A stretch of 64,000 bases of DNA, taken from positions 10,547,133 through 10,611,132 of the forward strand of contig OZ037769.1 of assembly GCA_964035545.1 (NCBI GenBank), given 5' to 3'. The stretch is from Bugula neritina (lineage: Eukaryota; Bryozoa; Gymnolaemata; Cheilostomatida; Bugulidae). Within the stretch, counting starts at the first letter, position 1; each line of letters begins with the position of its first letter. Below, in pieces: positions 13,441-26,107 of the stretch. The translations under genes were made by a program, and so were the position numbers. The notes beneath the pieces were generated by a model that searched no databases, was not told where the DNA came from, and saw only the letters and a list, made by a program, of their open reading frames with translations.

Positions 13441-14401
13441 TCAAAGGTGGCATATTGATTCTGATAATAATACAAATCATCATCAGCATATCGTGTAAAA
13501 TGTAATGATCAAAATTTCTGAGTTATCAGCACATTGTTAAATTTATAATGAAGATTAGGGTGTAAATACTTAGTATATAAAACCTACCTAATGTATATAA
13601 AAAACCATTTCACATATCATTTTGTTTCTTGCCTTTTTATTTACTGATTATTGTCATTTTTTATTTAAAAGAGCTATTGATAGTTAATCATAATTGTTAA
13701 CATCAGGTTTCATGTTTGTTGCACTTAGTCATTTTGGTGATTATTGTGGCTCATTGTTTTTTATTTCATTTGTTTAACTTATTTGGTTTAGACCAATGAA
13801 ATCAGCGTGAAGTCATACAGCCAGATATCTCAAACATGATTTTCAAGCTGGTTTGTAGCAAAGTCTAAGTACGATCACAATAGAAGTACACTCACAGTAG
13901 AAGGACACGTTTACTTTGGCAGTGTAAGTATTTCTAATTGTTTGTACCCTAGTGATAAGGTGAAAATCACAAAAACTCAAATCAATGACCAAAAGGTCAT
14001 TTTAAATCATAAAGAAAGCACAGTGTCAAATGTCATACAATAGCAAATTACTTTTGAATTAACTTGCAAGTCTTGAAAAAAGCCCAATTGAATATTCACA
14101 TATGTTTAATAGTAATGGAATAACTAGAAATGTGTTATTCTGCAATTTATATAACAATTTGGTAATTCTAGTTCTCACTATTTTAGAATGAATATTTATT
14201 TATGGGTGACAATAAATATCAAAATCATCAAGACAGTCAAGGTGCACTTTAAGTACATTAAATGTTTTTGACACACTAATTATTCCTTATTGGTTGAGAT
14301 GTTTGTTTCAACATTTCATCTAGATCAATTGAATCAATTCAATGCTTCTACTAGCAAATACATAACATAGAGCTAAGATATTTGGGCTGCAAGTACTATC
14401 T

Positions 14402-14578
14402 AAAACTCACGCAAGTTTATATTCACTATCCTTGTGAGAATCCCTGATGGAAGGGGTTTTTGTTAAATCAGGCTAAGGACTTATTTATATGTGGCACAGG
14501 GGAAGTTATGACTGAATGCTCTTCCTAACATAACCAATGACCTTTACTGAGGATTAACCCATGATTACAGCTGCTCCT
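14402..14578 (-). mobile_element. tRNA-derived SINE, copy 2
   Basis: Reverse orientation. It shares the 3' tail (CTCACGCAAGTTTATA...CTATCC), the GGCTAAGGACTTATTTA segment and the ACTGAATGCTCTTCCTAACA core with the copy at 63255-63462. The tRNA-like head is degraded. Confidence 0.75.
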
Positions 14579-16394
14579 TGGCTGCATATAGTATATACTC
14601 TAGATAAAAAGCATATGCTGCAATGTATTTCAGTATTTTGCTATATTTATTCTAGCATAAAGTTTTACATTCCGTCATAGTGCTTTTGACAATATAATTG
14701 AGTACAATTATATTGATAATGACCAGAAGAAGTTTGACGGTTGGAGATGTATGATCAGCCCAAAATGTGAACAGTTGTATCGTTAGACTGCTATGTTGTG
14801 AATATTTTAGTCATGTTGGCTGCGTACTTGTTGTCTCAAGTACTACTTGTCTTGAGTACTTGCGTTTACTTGACTTAGAGAACATGCTAGAATAGTTGAC
14901 TTGCTTTAATTAACATAAAACTTTTGACTGATAAGCTTCATTTATTATAGTTTAGTTAAGGAGAGTAAATTAAACTTCAAGCTTGACCAATTTAAAATTT
15001 ATAGCAATGAATTCAAGTTGGTTTGAGTCCATGGAATGACCACATGTTTTTGAACTTGCTACTTCATTGATTTGTTGAGAGTTTGATGTAACTTTGCTAC
15101 TTTGTAAGACAATATTAAACGATGTAATGCTTGCATACTTTGTATTAAATAAAATAATGGTATATACTATTCTTTTATATTAGCGTGGAAGCAAAATATC
15201 AGAGAAGATCCAAAAGTAAATGAATCAAGCTTACTTAGCTTTAGTACAGCATAAAGTTATGAAGCTTTTATATTCTTGTAAAGTATTTTGGTTATCTGCT
15301 TCATGCTTGACTGTAGTGATGGAAATGACAAAATTTGTGAAATTGCTTACATGAAGAGAGAAACTTAATCTGTCAGTCAGCAAGGTTTAGAATTATATTT
15401 AGAATTGTTTGAAGTTTTAACTACAAAATTGATTTGTTGTGCATTTAAATTTATCTCTTGATGATTACCTAATTTCTAAAACAATTACAAAACTTATAAA
15501 TCATTATTGGACAAGTATAATAGAATTCAAATTTTGACATTAAGTTGCAAGTTTGCATTTAAAATCAGTTGGAGCTTTAAAATGATAGTATAGTAAATGT
15601 ATGACTATTTATAGTATAGAGTATAGAAATGCCATGATTTGGTAGTGTAAACTATGAAAGCTATGAAAGATGCTGGTTGCAAACTTGTGGCATGTTGGGT
15701 GTAGTATGAAGAGTACATCTGCTGTACAGTTTAGTTCTGTCATTTGTTACTCACTTGAAATATCTTTCTAGTTAGCCATTCTATGATGCATGAAAATGAC
15801 TCTTTGTAAAGTATTACAATCCAACCTAAGACCAAGTTATTGATAATTGTAATATATTACAGTCAAAAGTTAGAAAATAATTACTGTATCAATCATTATT
15901 ATTGTGACGCTATTACAAGTAACAAAGTGCTTTCAAAGGCACTCACAAGTTTTGGGTGGGTACAACAGCAACAGTAAGTTCAAACTGGAGGGGCAGCTCC
16001 AGAGTAGGGTCATACCAACTGCACGCTCCTAGTTTAATTAAGGAAATGAGTCTATTTGTGACTTTGCTTGTACTACGTTTTATATAAAATTAGGATTTTT
16101 CAAGGGTACTGATAACTGTGTACTAACCATGCTATTGGTATGTTTGATTGTTATACTAGTAAAATATTATATATCCCAAGTTTAGAATAGTAACATCATC
16201 ATTATTGAAATAACAATGCATATTTAACACAAAGTATTGTTCCTATCGGATATAACTACTTAGCTGAAATTATTTAGTTGAGCCTATCTGTGTCTACTAC
16301 CTATATCTACTATCTATATCTTCTATTATCTATTATCTAGTGTTTATTTTTGTGATATATATTCAAGGACTGAACAAACATTTCTACCTCGATC

Positions 16395-16570
16395 ATTCAA
16401 TGTATGTATTATAACTTCTAGATTGTATTCAATGTATGTATTATAACTTCTAGATTATATTCAATGTATGTATTATAACTTCTAGATTATATTCAATGTA
16501 TGTATTATAACTTCTAGATTCTATTCCATGTATGTATTATAACATCTAGATAATATTCCATGTATGTAAT
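16395..16570. repeat. 32-bp minisatellite
   Basis: About five copies of ATTCAATGTATGTATTATAA followed by CTTCTAGATTAT, slowly diverging to the right. Confidence 0.85.
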
Positions 16571-17693
16571 TATGTTGATATTAATCATTATATCTAGATT
16601 ATATTCATTTTATGTAATATATATCTGTTTAGGAAATTAATGCAATTTTATTTTCCTAAAAATGCACTTCTGTACTAAATTTCACCCAAAAGATCTCCAT
16701 ACTTTAAAATTTGGAACAGCTCTGCTAAGACATAGATAAACATTTTTTCGTCAATTTTGACTTGACTTTTTCTCAAAGTCACACTTAGTAAGCTGGTATA
16801 TAGTAAGTTTGTATAAAATTCAAACAGCGACTTGCTGCTGAATATTTTAGTCAAAGTTGCATATCTGTTGAGACTACAAGCAACTCTCCTGGGTGACTTT
16901 GATGCTAAATGCTGCTCTGTAATTGGATGCCAGTGTGGTCAGTTAATATGCATAGGTTGTGTGGTAGTCAACATGCTTTTAGGTTACGTTATACATGGTA
17001 CTCAACTATCTAGTCAAAGTTATGGTTTTAATGTTTTAATCTCAGTCTAATTCTGGTCAACTTCTCACATTTCTGCTACTACACATAACATGGAGTTAGT
17101 AATAGAAGCTATCATTCTGGATTATGACCATTTGAGAATCAGTAGGTAGCACAAAACCCATGCTTGTACGATGTGTGATGTGTGCACATTTAAAGCTATA
17201 GGGGATAGGGGTGCAGGCATTTCTGGAGCTTAGGCTATATATAGAATTTTGGTTTCCAAAAATTTCCACTGAAAGACTCATCAGCCATAAAAATTGTATT
17301 ATTTGTTATGATTTTTTACCTGTATGATAGTAAATCTAACTCAGCACTACATAAATATAACATAAAGGGTAGGTCTGTATACTGCATACCTTTTTCAAAG
17401 CATATTATATTAACTTATATTTTAGTTAATTAATTAATTAATACTGGTATTATTTACTAGAAGTTGGCATTTTGTGATAATCACTGTTAGGCCCTCAACT
17501 TTCAATATCTCTGTATTATTGTGTATTGTGTATATTTAAGGAATGCATTTTCTTGTTGCGAACATTTCTTGGTTTCTTAAAATTTCTGGCATCAAATTGA
17601 CTAACCAGCTGATATAATTGGCATTTTTCTCCCATCAGTAACGTAAGTGAACCTGTGTTGTTAGTTTTAGGAGGGAGCGAGGAGAGTGTAACT

Positions 17694-20600
17694 ATGTTGG
17701 AGAATCGTCTCCCCAGCAGGACAAATGGTTTAAACCTGCCATTACACCCCCTGCAGTTTCTCGTAATTTGTGTCCTCATATACTTTGGACTCATCTGGAA
17801 CTGTGTGACAGTTCCAGCTCTACCTACGGTGTGGCAGCCAGCAGGGTACACTGTATCCTTTAACTATACGTACTGAGTTCAATATTCTGTTAAATAAACC
17901 TTTTTACTCTATGCTGTTTACTCCATATACCCACTATTACTTAGTGAATGGCAATAAATTTATAATTTTTTTGTTTTATTTATATTTGTCCTTCATGATT
18001 GTAAGCTACTCATTCTCTGCTTACCTAAAAGCTGCAGTAAATGTCCATTGATTTAAAACATTTGTAAAAGCTGGTATGCTAACTTTCTGTTTGGAATATT
18101 TACGTTAATGAACAAAGGGTATCTTCCTTACAAAGGTGTAATAGATATTAGCTGTAATTCTTATTTCGCACGTCATAACCTATGCGGTTGCCACAATCAT
18201 TGACCCAGCAGATGAAATGATTTCTCACAGACTAGTCAAAGGAACCAGCGCTTCACTGGATAGGAGTATACACAAGCATGCAATAGAGAACAACTTCTGC
18301 TACTTATGTGAATGCATGGTGTAAGTGTTCCCTTTTCCTTTTGATAAGTTGTGAGTAAGATGGTGCGTTACTTAGCAGTGTCATGATTAGTCAGGCTTTT
18401 AAATATTTCACCTTTTCAGCAGTAGGGTGTTTTGGTAAGGTGCCTTTCAAATATTCTAGCTTGCAAAGTAAGAGTTTACTAGCTAAAATTTTCTGTCTAC
18501 ACTCTACAGGCCTGTGAAAACATGTATTTGGCTCTTACCAGTTTTTAAGAAAGCCATCAAACTCTAGGTTCGCCAGATGAGGCAATCTTCAGAGTTGCAT
18601 TACTTCTGTGAAACAAAATAGAAACTGGTTACTTTTCTGTGCTCTTGAAAGGGCTATGACTCATCACATTAGCGAAGTGATTTAAGTATCACATATAAGT
18701 AGCTATACCCTATATTACGTAGACTAAAGCCAATAAGTTCTAATCATTGTCCAACATGGTGGTTTAATTGCATACGGAGTTGTATTTTTAATACAATTCC
18801 TAGAGCCAATAGTCATTCTATGTAAAAATATGGTTTAGCCTACTAAATGATAGTGAGAGTAAAAGTTGTGACTACTAAGCCACAATATTGTAACACCTTA
18901 AAGATTAAATATTAGTTTAATCGTCTCTTTGATCGTATAGCCACTAACCCTAGCAACCTCCTAGGTTCATAAGTGTATTCTATTGAGTGTAATCCAACTT
19001 ACTAAAATTTATACTCTGCTTGAAAGACTTCTGTGGTTGCACATAAACTCTATTTGCTATAACTTTTACTGTCAGTTTTTAATGTTGCTGATATTATATC
19101 TATTCCTGTTGTAGGGGGGACAAATCCAAACACTGCAGCATATGTAACAAGTGTGTCGAGGTATTTGACCACCACTGTGTGTGGCTCAACAACTGTGTTG
19201 GCCGGAAGAATTACAGGTTGGTTTGTTGACTTTTCTTACTTGCCAGCGCCTTCACCCACCTGGCTATTACTGCAATCATTGGTATTATGGACTCCAAATT
19301 AAATACAGTCAGTACTAGTTCAACTTTAAGAATTGCTTTTAATTAAACAAAATTGAAATAAATGCTAGAAGGCCCTTTGTTTCTATTATCACTTTGTTAT
19401 ACTGTATGCAGATTGTAGTGCTATGTTGTGTGTAGTACTATGTTGTGTGTAGTACTATGTTGAGTGTAGGGCTATGTTGTGTGTAGTACTATGTTGTGTG
19501 TAGTGCTATGTTATATTGGAAAGAATGTTGTGAATTATTAAATGCCAAGCCTTGGTTCAAGGCAAGAATATTTTTTACTGCTTATATACCTACTATTGTG
19601 TAATAATAGCTAGCAGCTGGTAAACCAATTGTGCTACAAATATCTACTATTGGGGGGACAATTCTTCACCTTCTTCAGTGATTGTAGTTGAGTGTTTAAT
19701 GTTCAGCATATAATCACTAGTTTATTCTTTTAGTTCCACCTACTAAATCCAATACACTTAATACTCTGGCACACCCTGTTTCCTTAGAAAGTCATATATA
19801 ATATATTTGTATAATATATCATTTATATTGCTCTATGATTTATATACCTAACACTTGGCATATAAATACTGATAACTTATATTATATCGTTTGTTTCTGT
19901 ATTGTAGAACATTTATAGCTTGTTTGTTCACGGGACTCATGGGGTCCGTTATCATTGGTTCTATTAACTTGATGCTGTTCATTGCATACTTTACTGACAA
20001 AGACAGAGGTGATATTCTCCAGCCTTACGCAGGTAAGTCGTATAGTATTATATGGTAAAGGTTCAATGCATCACTTTACCTGCAAGATACTCCGTATGTG
20101 GAAATTTCTTTTGGAGTATTCAGGTTCATCATCACAAGTTTTAGCAAACTTGTACATATACTGCATTTCTAATGATGTTATGTTTTGTTATATATCGTAT
20201 ATATGTTACGTATGTGTTATATCACAGTGTGATGTGCATTATTACACCTACTGTATATTTTATAGTGTGTCATTATACTGTATATGTTATCTATTATACT
20301 GTATATGCTATGTATTATATTGTATATGCTATGTATTATACTGTATATGCTATGTATTGCTATATTGTATGTGCTATGTATTATATTGTATATGCTATGT
20401 ATTATATTGTATATGCTATGTATTGCTATATTGTATATGCTATGTGTTATTATATTATATCTGTATAAATAATAAACACATTAAGCTGCACATATTTTAC
20501 CTCCAGATGTACAATTACAGATGCTATAGCACTGCATGATAACATAAACTTGAAATATTTTTCCTTAGGTTTCTATATCGAGTTGGCATTATGCCAAAGT

Positions 20601-23600
20601 GTTCTAGGCCAGCCCTGTATCCCTATTATCTACTTTTGTAGAGTTATTGAAGACTTCTACAGAATCTCAAGTGTCAACAGTGACAACTGGCACTGGTACG
20701 TAAACTTATGAAGTCTTATATGTGATGTACGTTTATATTATACCAGTTAAACATCAGTTATATATGTGGTGTGTATTGGTATTATACCAGTTAAACATTA
20801 GTCTTATATGTGATGCACATTTATATTATACACCCTCAACTCAGCATAGGTGTATAATTTATACATAATTATATATCAAATAATATATTATTCTATGCCA
20901 CAGAAATTATTAGAGATGTTTTACTTTACATTAAATTTTGACATTTTATTTTCCCCACTAGACACTGAATATTTTTCCAGTTTAAAAGTATTAAAATGAC
21001 AAATATATGCAAGTTTTCTAGTTAATTTATTGGTCAGCTAATAGTCATTAGTAGCATTACTAGAAAATCATCTGCTATCATTTTTTGCCTTGATTTTGGA
21101 ATTAAACTGAGTAAAAACTAATTTCTTGTCCAAGATTTTAGATAGTATTGGCTTATGTTGAGTCATGTATTTGTAATTCTTAGAGTTGGGGTTGATACAA
21201 GCTTGTTTCTTATTCCACAGCTACAATAAGTGATTTCTAGTAAGAACTGCAGTAAAATGTATACCTTTACACCCATGCCTATAACTATGATGTACTATAT
21301 AGCAACAGACACGCATGTATAACATTTCATAACAGTGTAACTATTCTATTGTAGCTCAGTTCTACCTGTTTTTCCGTCCAGCGCCATACGAGGCGTTTCT
21401 AGCCATCGTGGCCCTCACCACAGTCATGGGTTTCATAGCCTCTGGTCTCTTGGTGCATCTCCTTGGCTTCCATGTCTATTTGTGTAAGTGTGCAGAGTAT
21501 GTTTTAGTGATATGTTATAAGGGTATGCAGAGCATGCTGTAGTGGTATGTTGTAGTAGTATGCTGTAGTGGTATGTTGTAGTAGTATACTGTAGTGGTAT
21601 GTTATAGTAGTATGTTGTAGTGGTATGTTGTAGTAGTATGCTGTAGTGGTATGTTATAGTAGTATGCTGTAGTGGTATGTTGTAGTAGTATGCTGTAGTA
21701 GTATGTTGTAGTAGTATGCTGTAGTAGTATGTTGTAGTAGTATACTGTAGTGGTATGTTATAGTAGTATTCTGTAGTGGTATGTTATAGTAGTATGCTGT
21801 AGTGGTATGTTATAGTAGTATGCTGTAGTGGTATGTTATAGTGGTATTCTGTAGTGGTATGTTATAAGGGTATGCAGAGCATGCTGTAGTGATATGTTAT
21901 AGTAGTATGCTGTAGTGGTATGTTATAGTAGTATGCTGTAGTGGTATGTTGTAGTAGTATTCTGTAGTGGTATGTTATAGTAGTGTGCTGTAGTGGTATG
22001 TTATAAGGGTATGCAGAGCATGCTGTAGTGATATGTTATAGTAGTGTGCTGTAGTGATATGTTATAGTAGTATGCTGTAGGGGTATGTTATAGTAGTATG
22101 CTGTAGTGGTATGTTGTAGTAGTATGCTGTAGTGGTATGTTATAGTAGTATGCTGTAGTGGTATGTTGTAGTAGTATGCTGTAGTGGTATGTTGTAGTAG
22201 TATGCTGTAGTGGTATGTTATAGTCGTATGCTGTAGTGGTATGTTATAGTAGTATGCTGTAGTGGTATGTTATAGTAGTATGCTGTAGTGGTATGTTATA
22301 GTAGTATGCTGTAGTGGTATGTTATAGTGGTATGCTGTAGTGGTATGTTATAGTAGTATGCTGTAGTGGTATGTTGTAATAATATTAAAAATTTTAAAAA
22401 CGTTTTTGTCACTACTTATTGTAAAGCAGTATATATTTTATTCTTAATAAAACCTTCTTACTGCTAGCAGCTGTTTAAATTTTCAATTTAAAGGGAGTTC
22501 AATGCTCCTCATTTGTGACATACTGCTTACTTCCATTACTATAACACTAATACTTACTGCTTTATAATTGTGTGATTGTAATAATATAACCAGTGAAAAT
22601 TATCATAGAATATCTGCAGTTTTAGATTTGGATTAATTGCTGGAGTATATATTTGTCAAAATCGTGGCACAAACTGCCAGAGCTGCTGGTTTAGTGACGT
22701 GTGAAGAATATTATTTAACAGAATTTTTATGACTGCTTCGAAAGTTTAAATCAAAATTTATTTATAGTTTTTTAAGTACATTATATAATTTGTTGCACTT
22801 TCCTACAGCAGCAGCTCTCAAATGGTCGCCCATTTGTCGCGATACAGCGAGTATGAGGAACTCACTTTGTTTAAAACACTCCTGCATGTTGGATGTTTTC
22901 TTCTTCAGGGTTTAAAAAGCTGACAACTTACGAGCTAATACTTCAGGAGAGAGAAAAGGCAGATCTTGAAGCTCAAAGAAAGGCCAGCAATCCTAGTATT
23001 CAGGAGAGAGAAGAACAAGCTACTACCAGTACTTCATGTCTAAAGGTACTGCTACTTGTAGCTTCAGATCAGTGAAATGGATTCCAATCAGCTAAATGGA
23101 TATCTATTATATACATTCATCTAGCTTATATAAGTCAGATTGATAAAATATTTTCAGGTCAACCAGATTAATATTTAATTTACTTAGAAATATTATATAG
23201 GTCAACTAGATTTATATAAGCTAATCAAGTTTATATAGATGAGCAATATATGTGTAGAACACAAAATATAAATAATTTATTTAATTTAAAAATATATTTT
23301 AGTAAACCAGGTCTATCTATGTACATGAGTCAGTTATATAATAAGCCCCAGCTGGCAATACTAATTGGCACCTGTTTTTCTATTGGTCAACCTAACTGTC
23401 AATTTTATATACTAGATTCAGATTAATGATTTAGTTTAGGAAGATCAAAAACTCTGTGTTTGCTTTTAAACTAAAGAGATGAATGTTTGCAAATTACTAC
23501 TAGGAACTAGGAACTTACTGACACCTGAATACACTGTAAGCTATTAGGGTTTAGTAAGGTAGGTTCCCAGTCTATTGCTTGTATGTTTTGTTTGTAGAGT

Positions 23601-23690
23601 GTTAAACCTAAAAGATCAATAGTTCCGGTATCTACAACGTCTATGAAAGAGTTGCAACAGAAGCAGAAGACTGAGTATTCTCTTGTTTGA
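17694..23690 (+). CDS. ZDHHC1: DHHC-type palmitoyltransferase, ZDHHC1/ZDHHC11-like, 8 exons
   Basis: An S-acyltransferase of endomembranes that moves palmitate from acyl-CoA to a cysteine of the enzyme and then to target proteins. Coding exons: 17694-17852, 18145-18320, 19115-19216, 19908-20032, 20569-20699, 21360-21483, 22909-23045, 23598-23690; 349 codons (348 residues). Visible landmarks: PLHPLQFLV and WQPAGYT before and after the first membrane helix, IDPADE, a cysteine-rich block from about residue 105 with KHCSICNKC, catalytic D130-H-H-C133 followed by [13 protein letters not shown], and TTYE (278-281) after the last helix. The PAGYT-to-IDPAD spacing and the [13 protein letters not shown] segment match vertebrate ZDHHC1/11 best. 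The C-terminus is short and hydrophilic, unlike the long tail of mammalian ZDHHC1. The exon 5/6 junction was chosen by phase (TAC|GTAAAC). ZDHHC1 versus ZDHHC11 orthology cannot be settled here. Confidence 0.93.
19405..19515. repeat. 17-bp tandem repeat
   Basis: About six copies of GTACTATGTTGTGTGTA in intron 3 of the DHHC gene. Confidence 0.85.
20265..20460. repeat. 21-bp tandem repeat
   Basis: Copies of TTGTATATGCTATGTATTATA in intron 4 of the DHHC gene. Because the unit is divisible by three it stays open in several frames; these frames are not genes. Confidence 0.85.
21490..22380. repeat. 26-bp minisatellite, about 34 copies
   Basis: An array of about 890 bp built from GTAGTGGTATGTT + ATAGTAGTATGCT, i.e. 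two related 13-bp halves. It begins within about 10 bases of the exon 6 donor of the DHHC gene. A longer variant containing GTATGCAGAGCATGCTGTAG recurs three times, indicating higher-order duplication. Confidence 0.9.
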
Positions 23691-24134
23691 TCCACAGAAC
23701 TGGAGGATCTGCTGGTGGTGCACAGAGTTAGATGATATTATTCTCTTCTTTTCTATTGTACAATCAAACAATTCTAACTCTACGCGTTTCTAAGGACTTT
23801 TGATTAGTTTACACATTTTTACTCAAGCAGCGTTTGACTTCCCAGCTCAAGAAATTAAACAGCTAAAGATATTAGCCATACCAGCAATAAGTATTGCTTG
23901 TAATAGATAATGAGAATACAGGAGAAAGGGTTCCTAATGAAATATAATATATCATTAGAGTTATCCCCCTTGACTGTGTTGCTTCCCACCTTCCCCCCAC
24001 CTTTGCTAGTATGCGATGTAAGCTCTGCTTTGATTAGTGCTGTATTACACTAGCCTTGAGTGATAGCAACTTAAAGCAAGTTTCAGTGATGTCTGTATAA
24101 GCCTGACTTGCATGGCATATAAGAGAGAAGTAAT

Positions 24135-24140
24135 AATAAA
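24135..24140 (+). promoter_or_regulatory. candidate poly(A) signal of the DHHC gene
   Basis: AATAAA about 445 bases after the stop codon. Confidence 0.4.
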
Positions 24141-25289
24141 GTATAAAAAACGTGTTTCATCTCCTTAAAATGCAACTCTTTTTCCAACCTGATATTAAAT
24201 TAGGCCTATATATTTTTGAATGCTTGTGTATAGTGAAATGTTGGTATAGCTATTTTATGTTATATCCTATGAAATTTCAAATTATGTAATTATTTTTTAT
24301 ATTTTATGTTTTGTTCATTCCTTGTTCAACTTATTAGGCCATGTTTAACTTAATAGGAAAAACAAGCCTTGATAAACTTATATTTTATTTTAATTACAAT
24401 CTTGTTTGTTCTACATTTGCTTTGTGTACAAAAAATTAACTTATTGTTTTATTTTAGCAGTAGGCTTTCTAATTATATCTCTTATTGAACTTAATTCAAA
24501 ATTCATATTTATTATATACATACCTTTCACTTTTTGCTCAACAATAAAATTAAGTATTTTTGTGACAATTTTCAAAATTTTTTCAACCAGTATTCTCAAT
24601 GTCTATATCCTATACATGTATGTATATAAAATATAACATCCTACCACTGTCAATTGAGATGTAAATGTGGATTATAAAGCACATGATTACTGATTAAATG
24701 CATATTCAAGGGCTGACATACAGCTGCTTTCTATATTAGTATAAACTATAAATGATAGTGTCATGCACATAATGCAATATTATTATACCAAAATAAAAGA
24801 CAGTTGCATTGATTACCTACTGTGAGATGCTGAAATGTGAATTTTCTCATAAGATTATAGGCCCTACTATTAACCCATTTATAACCTAAAATCATTACTA
24901 TAATTAAAACTTTGATAAGCATAAGCCATACATGTCAATTTAACAACATTACATGTAAGTACAGTACTGATTGCATGTGCCAGCTTGTCTATTATGCATG
25001 TGATATAAAGTAGCACAGGATCAATCTTAATTAGCAGTCTCTTCTTGCAAGACTAAACCAGCAGTGTGGTACAACCTACTAAGTACATCATATTAAACAG
25101 AAGCCTGTTACATCTTCTTACACTCTCTCTCTATCTCATATGTATTCTATGTATTAATATGTGTCATCTATGCAGGGATTATGAGTACTGTGAGGAGTTA
25201 GTTAATAATCAGTTATCTATAAGCAATCTCTTGTTAAGATCAGAACTACTAAGCTTATAATATGACATTAATAAAGAGTAACCTTAAAT

Positions 25290-25605
25290 CAGAGGTCCCC
25301 TCACACAAAGATTATACAGCCACTTGGTAAATTTAAAGCGGAATTGAGGCATCACCTCCACTCTGTTGAGTGATCTGTGGTGCCTTGTATGGTAATGCCA
25401 ACATTGGGCCCGCGTACCACTAGCCATGCTATTTCGCACTGGGCCTCATCATCATTTCCGACAGCTTATTTTGATATAGGCTACTGTTATTTGTTACTAT
25501 GTTTCTTTTCTAATTGCTTGTTCTGCTCTTGTAAATTATCCTAGTTGTAAAACACTATGTTATGATGAAAATAAAACACACACACACACACACACACTTT
25601 ATTTA
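25290..25605 (+). mobile_element. probable LINE 3' end fragment
   Basis: A less AT-rich block whose start reads KFKAELRHHLHSVE then stop, similar to the C-terminus of many non-LTR reverse transcriptase proteins. It is followed by a GC-richer tail and a terminal (CA)n microsatellite just after GAAAATAAAA. No reverse transcriptase core is present. The element family is not identified. Confidence 0.35.
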
Positions 25606-26107
25606 AGGCCTATACCCTATTAGACATTCAACTAAACTCTATTGAATGCAGAAATATTGCAGTATATTGTATATAAACTTGTGTTAATTATATTATTGTA
25701 TTAAATACTATACATACATGTAAAATATAGTGTATTAAATTTTGTGTTGGGTACTGTATTAATTTCACAAACAGGGCTAAGTTAATCTGAACTGCTCAGT
25801 TGATATGAAATATACAGCATATATGATATAATATTGTGCTTTAAAGTTTGAACTAGGTTAAATGATCTGCCAAACAGCTTGGTAAAAGTTGTTGTCGTGC
25901 TATGCACCCCATTGGCTCAAGTGATTTATCTCATTGTAACAGGTCAATTTAATTTCGTTTTTGATTTCCGGTAACATTGCATTCAACGGTGAAATAATAT
26001 GAAAATGTGGCAATACTAATTATTACAATTACAATAGTAGCACATGTTAATGATTTATCTGCTAAAAAACTAAGGAGATCAAAAAAGAAAGTGAAATATT
26101 TTCTACA

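Larger units (their letters stand above)
10727..17693. other. gene-free repeat-bearing spacer
   Basis: About 7 kb between the lectin/EGF gene and the DHHC gene. I see no coding exon with recognisable content on either strand. It holds an ATTAGT-type simple repeat (about 12700-12840), a second MITE-like element (13171-13440), a SINE (14402-14578) and a 32-bp minisatellite (16395-16570). The last few hundred bases must contain the DHHC gene promoter or 5' UTR exon; a TTTTAG acceptor at 17670 suggests a 5' UTR intron. Confidence 0.6.
23691..26107. other. spacer between DHHC gene and DNAJC21
   Basis: AT-rich. Contains the DHHC gene 3' UTR, a probable LINE 3' tail (25290-25605) and upstream sequence of DNAJC21. 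The 76-codon frame at 24406-24636 is almost all hydrophobic, AT-encoded residues and has no sign of being a gene. Confidence 0.6.

Noticed and set aside
19982-20539. 185-codon frame rich in Cys and Tyr
   Set aside because: It overlaps DHHC exon 4 out of frame and runs through a 21-bp tandem repeat.
24406-24636. Hydrophobic 76-codon frame
   Set aside because: Composition is what AT-rich noncoding DNA gives; no initiation context, no neighbours, no motif.
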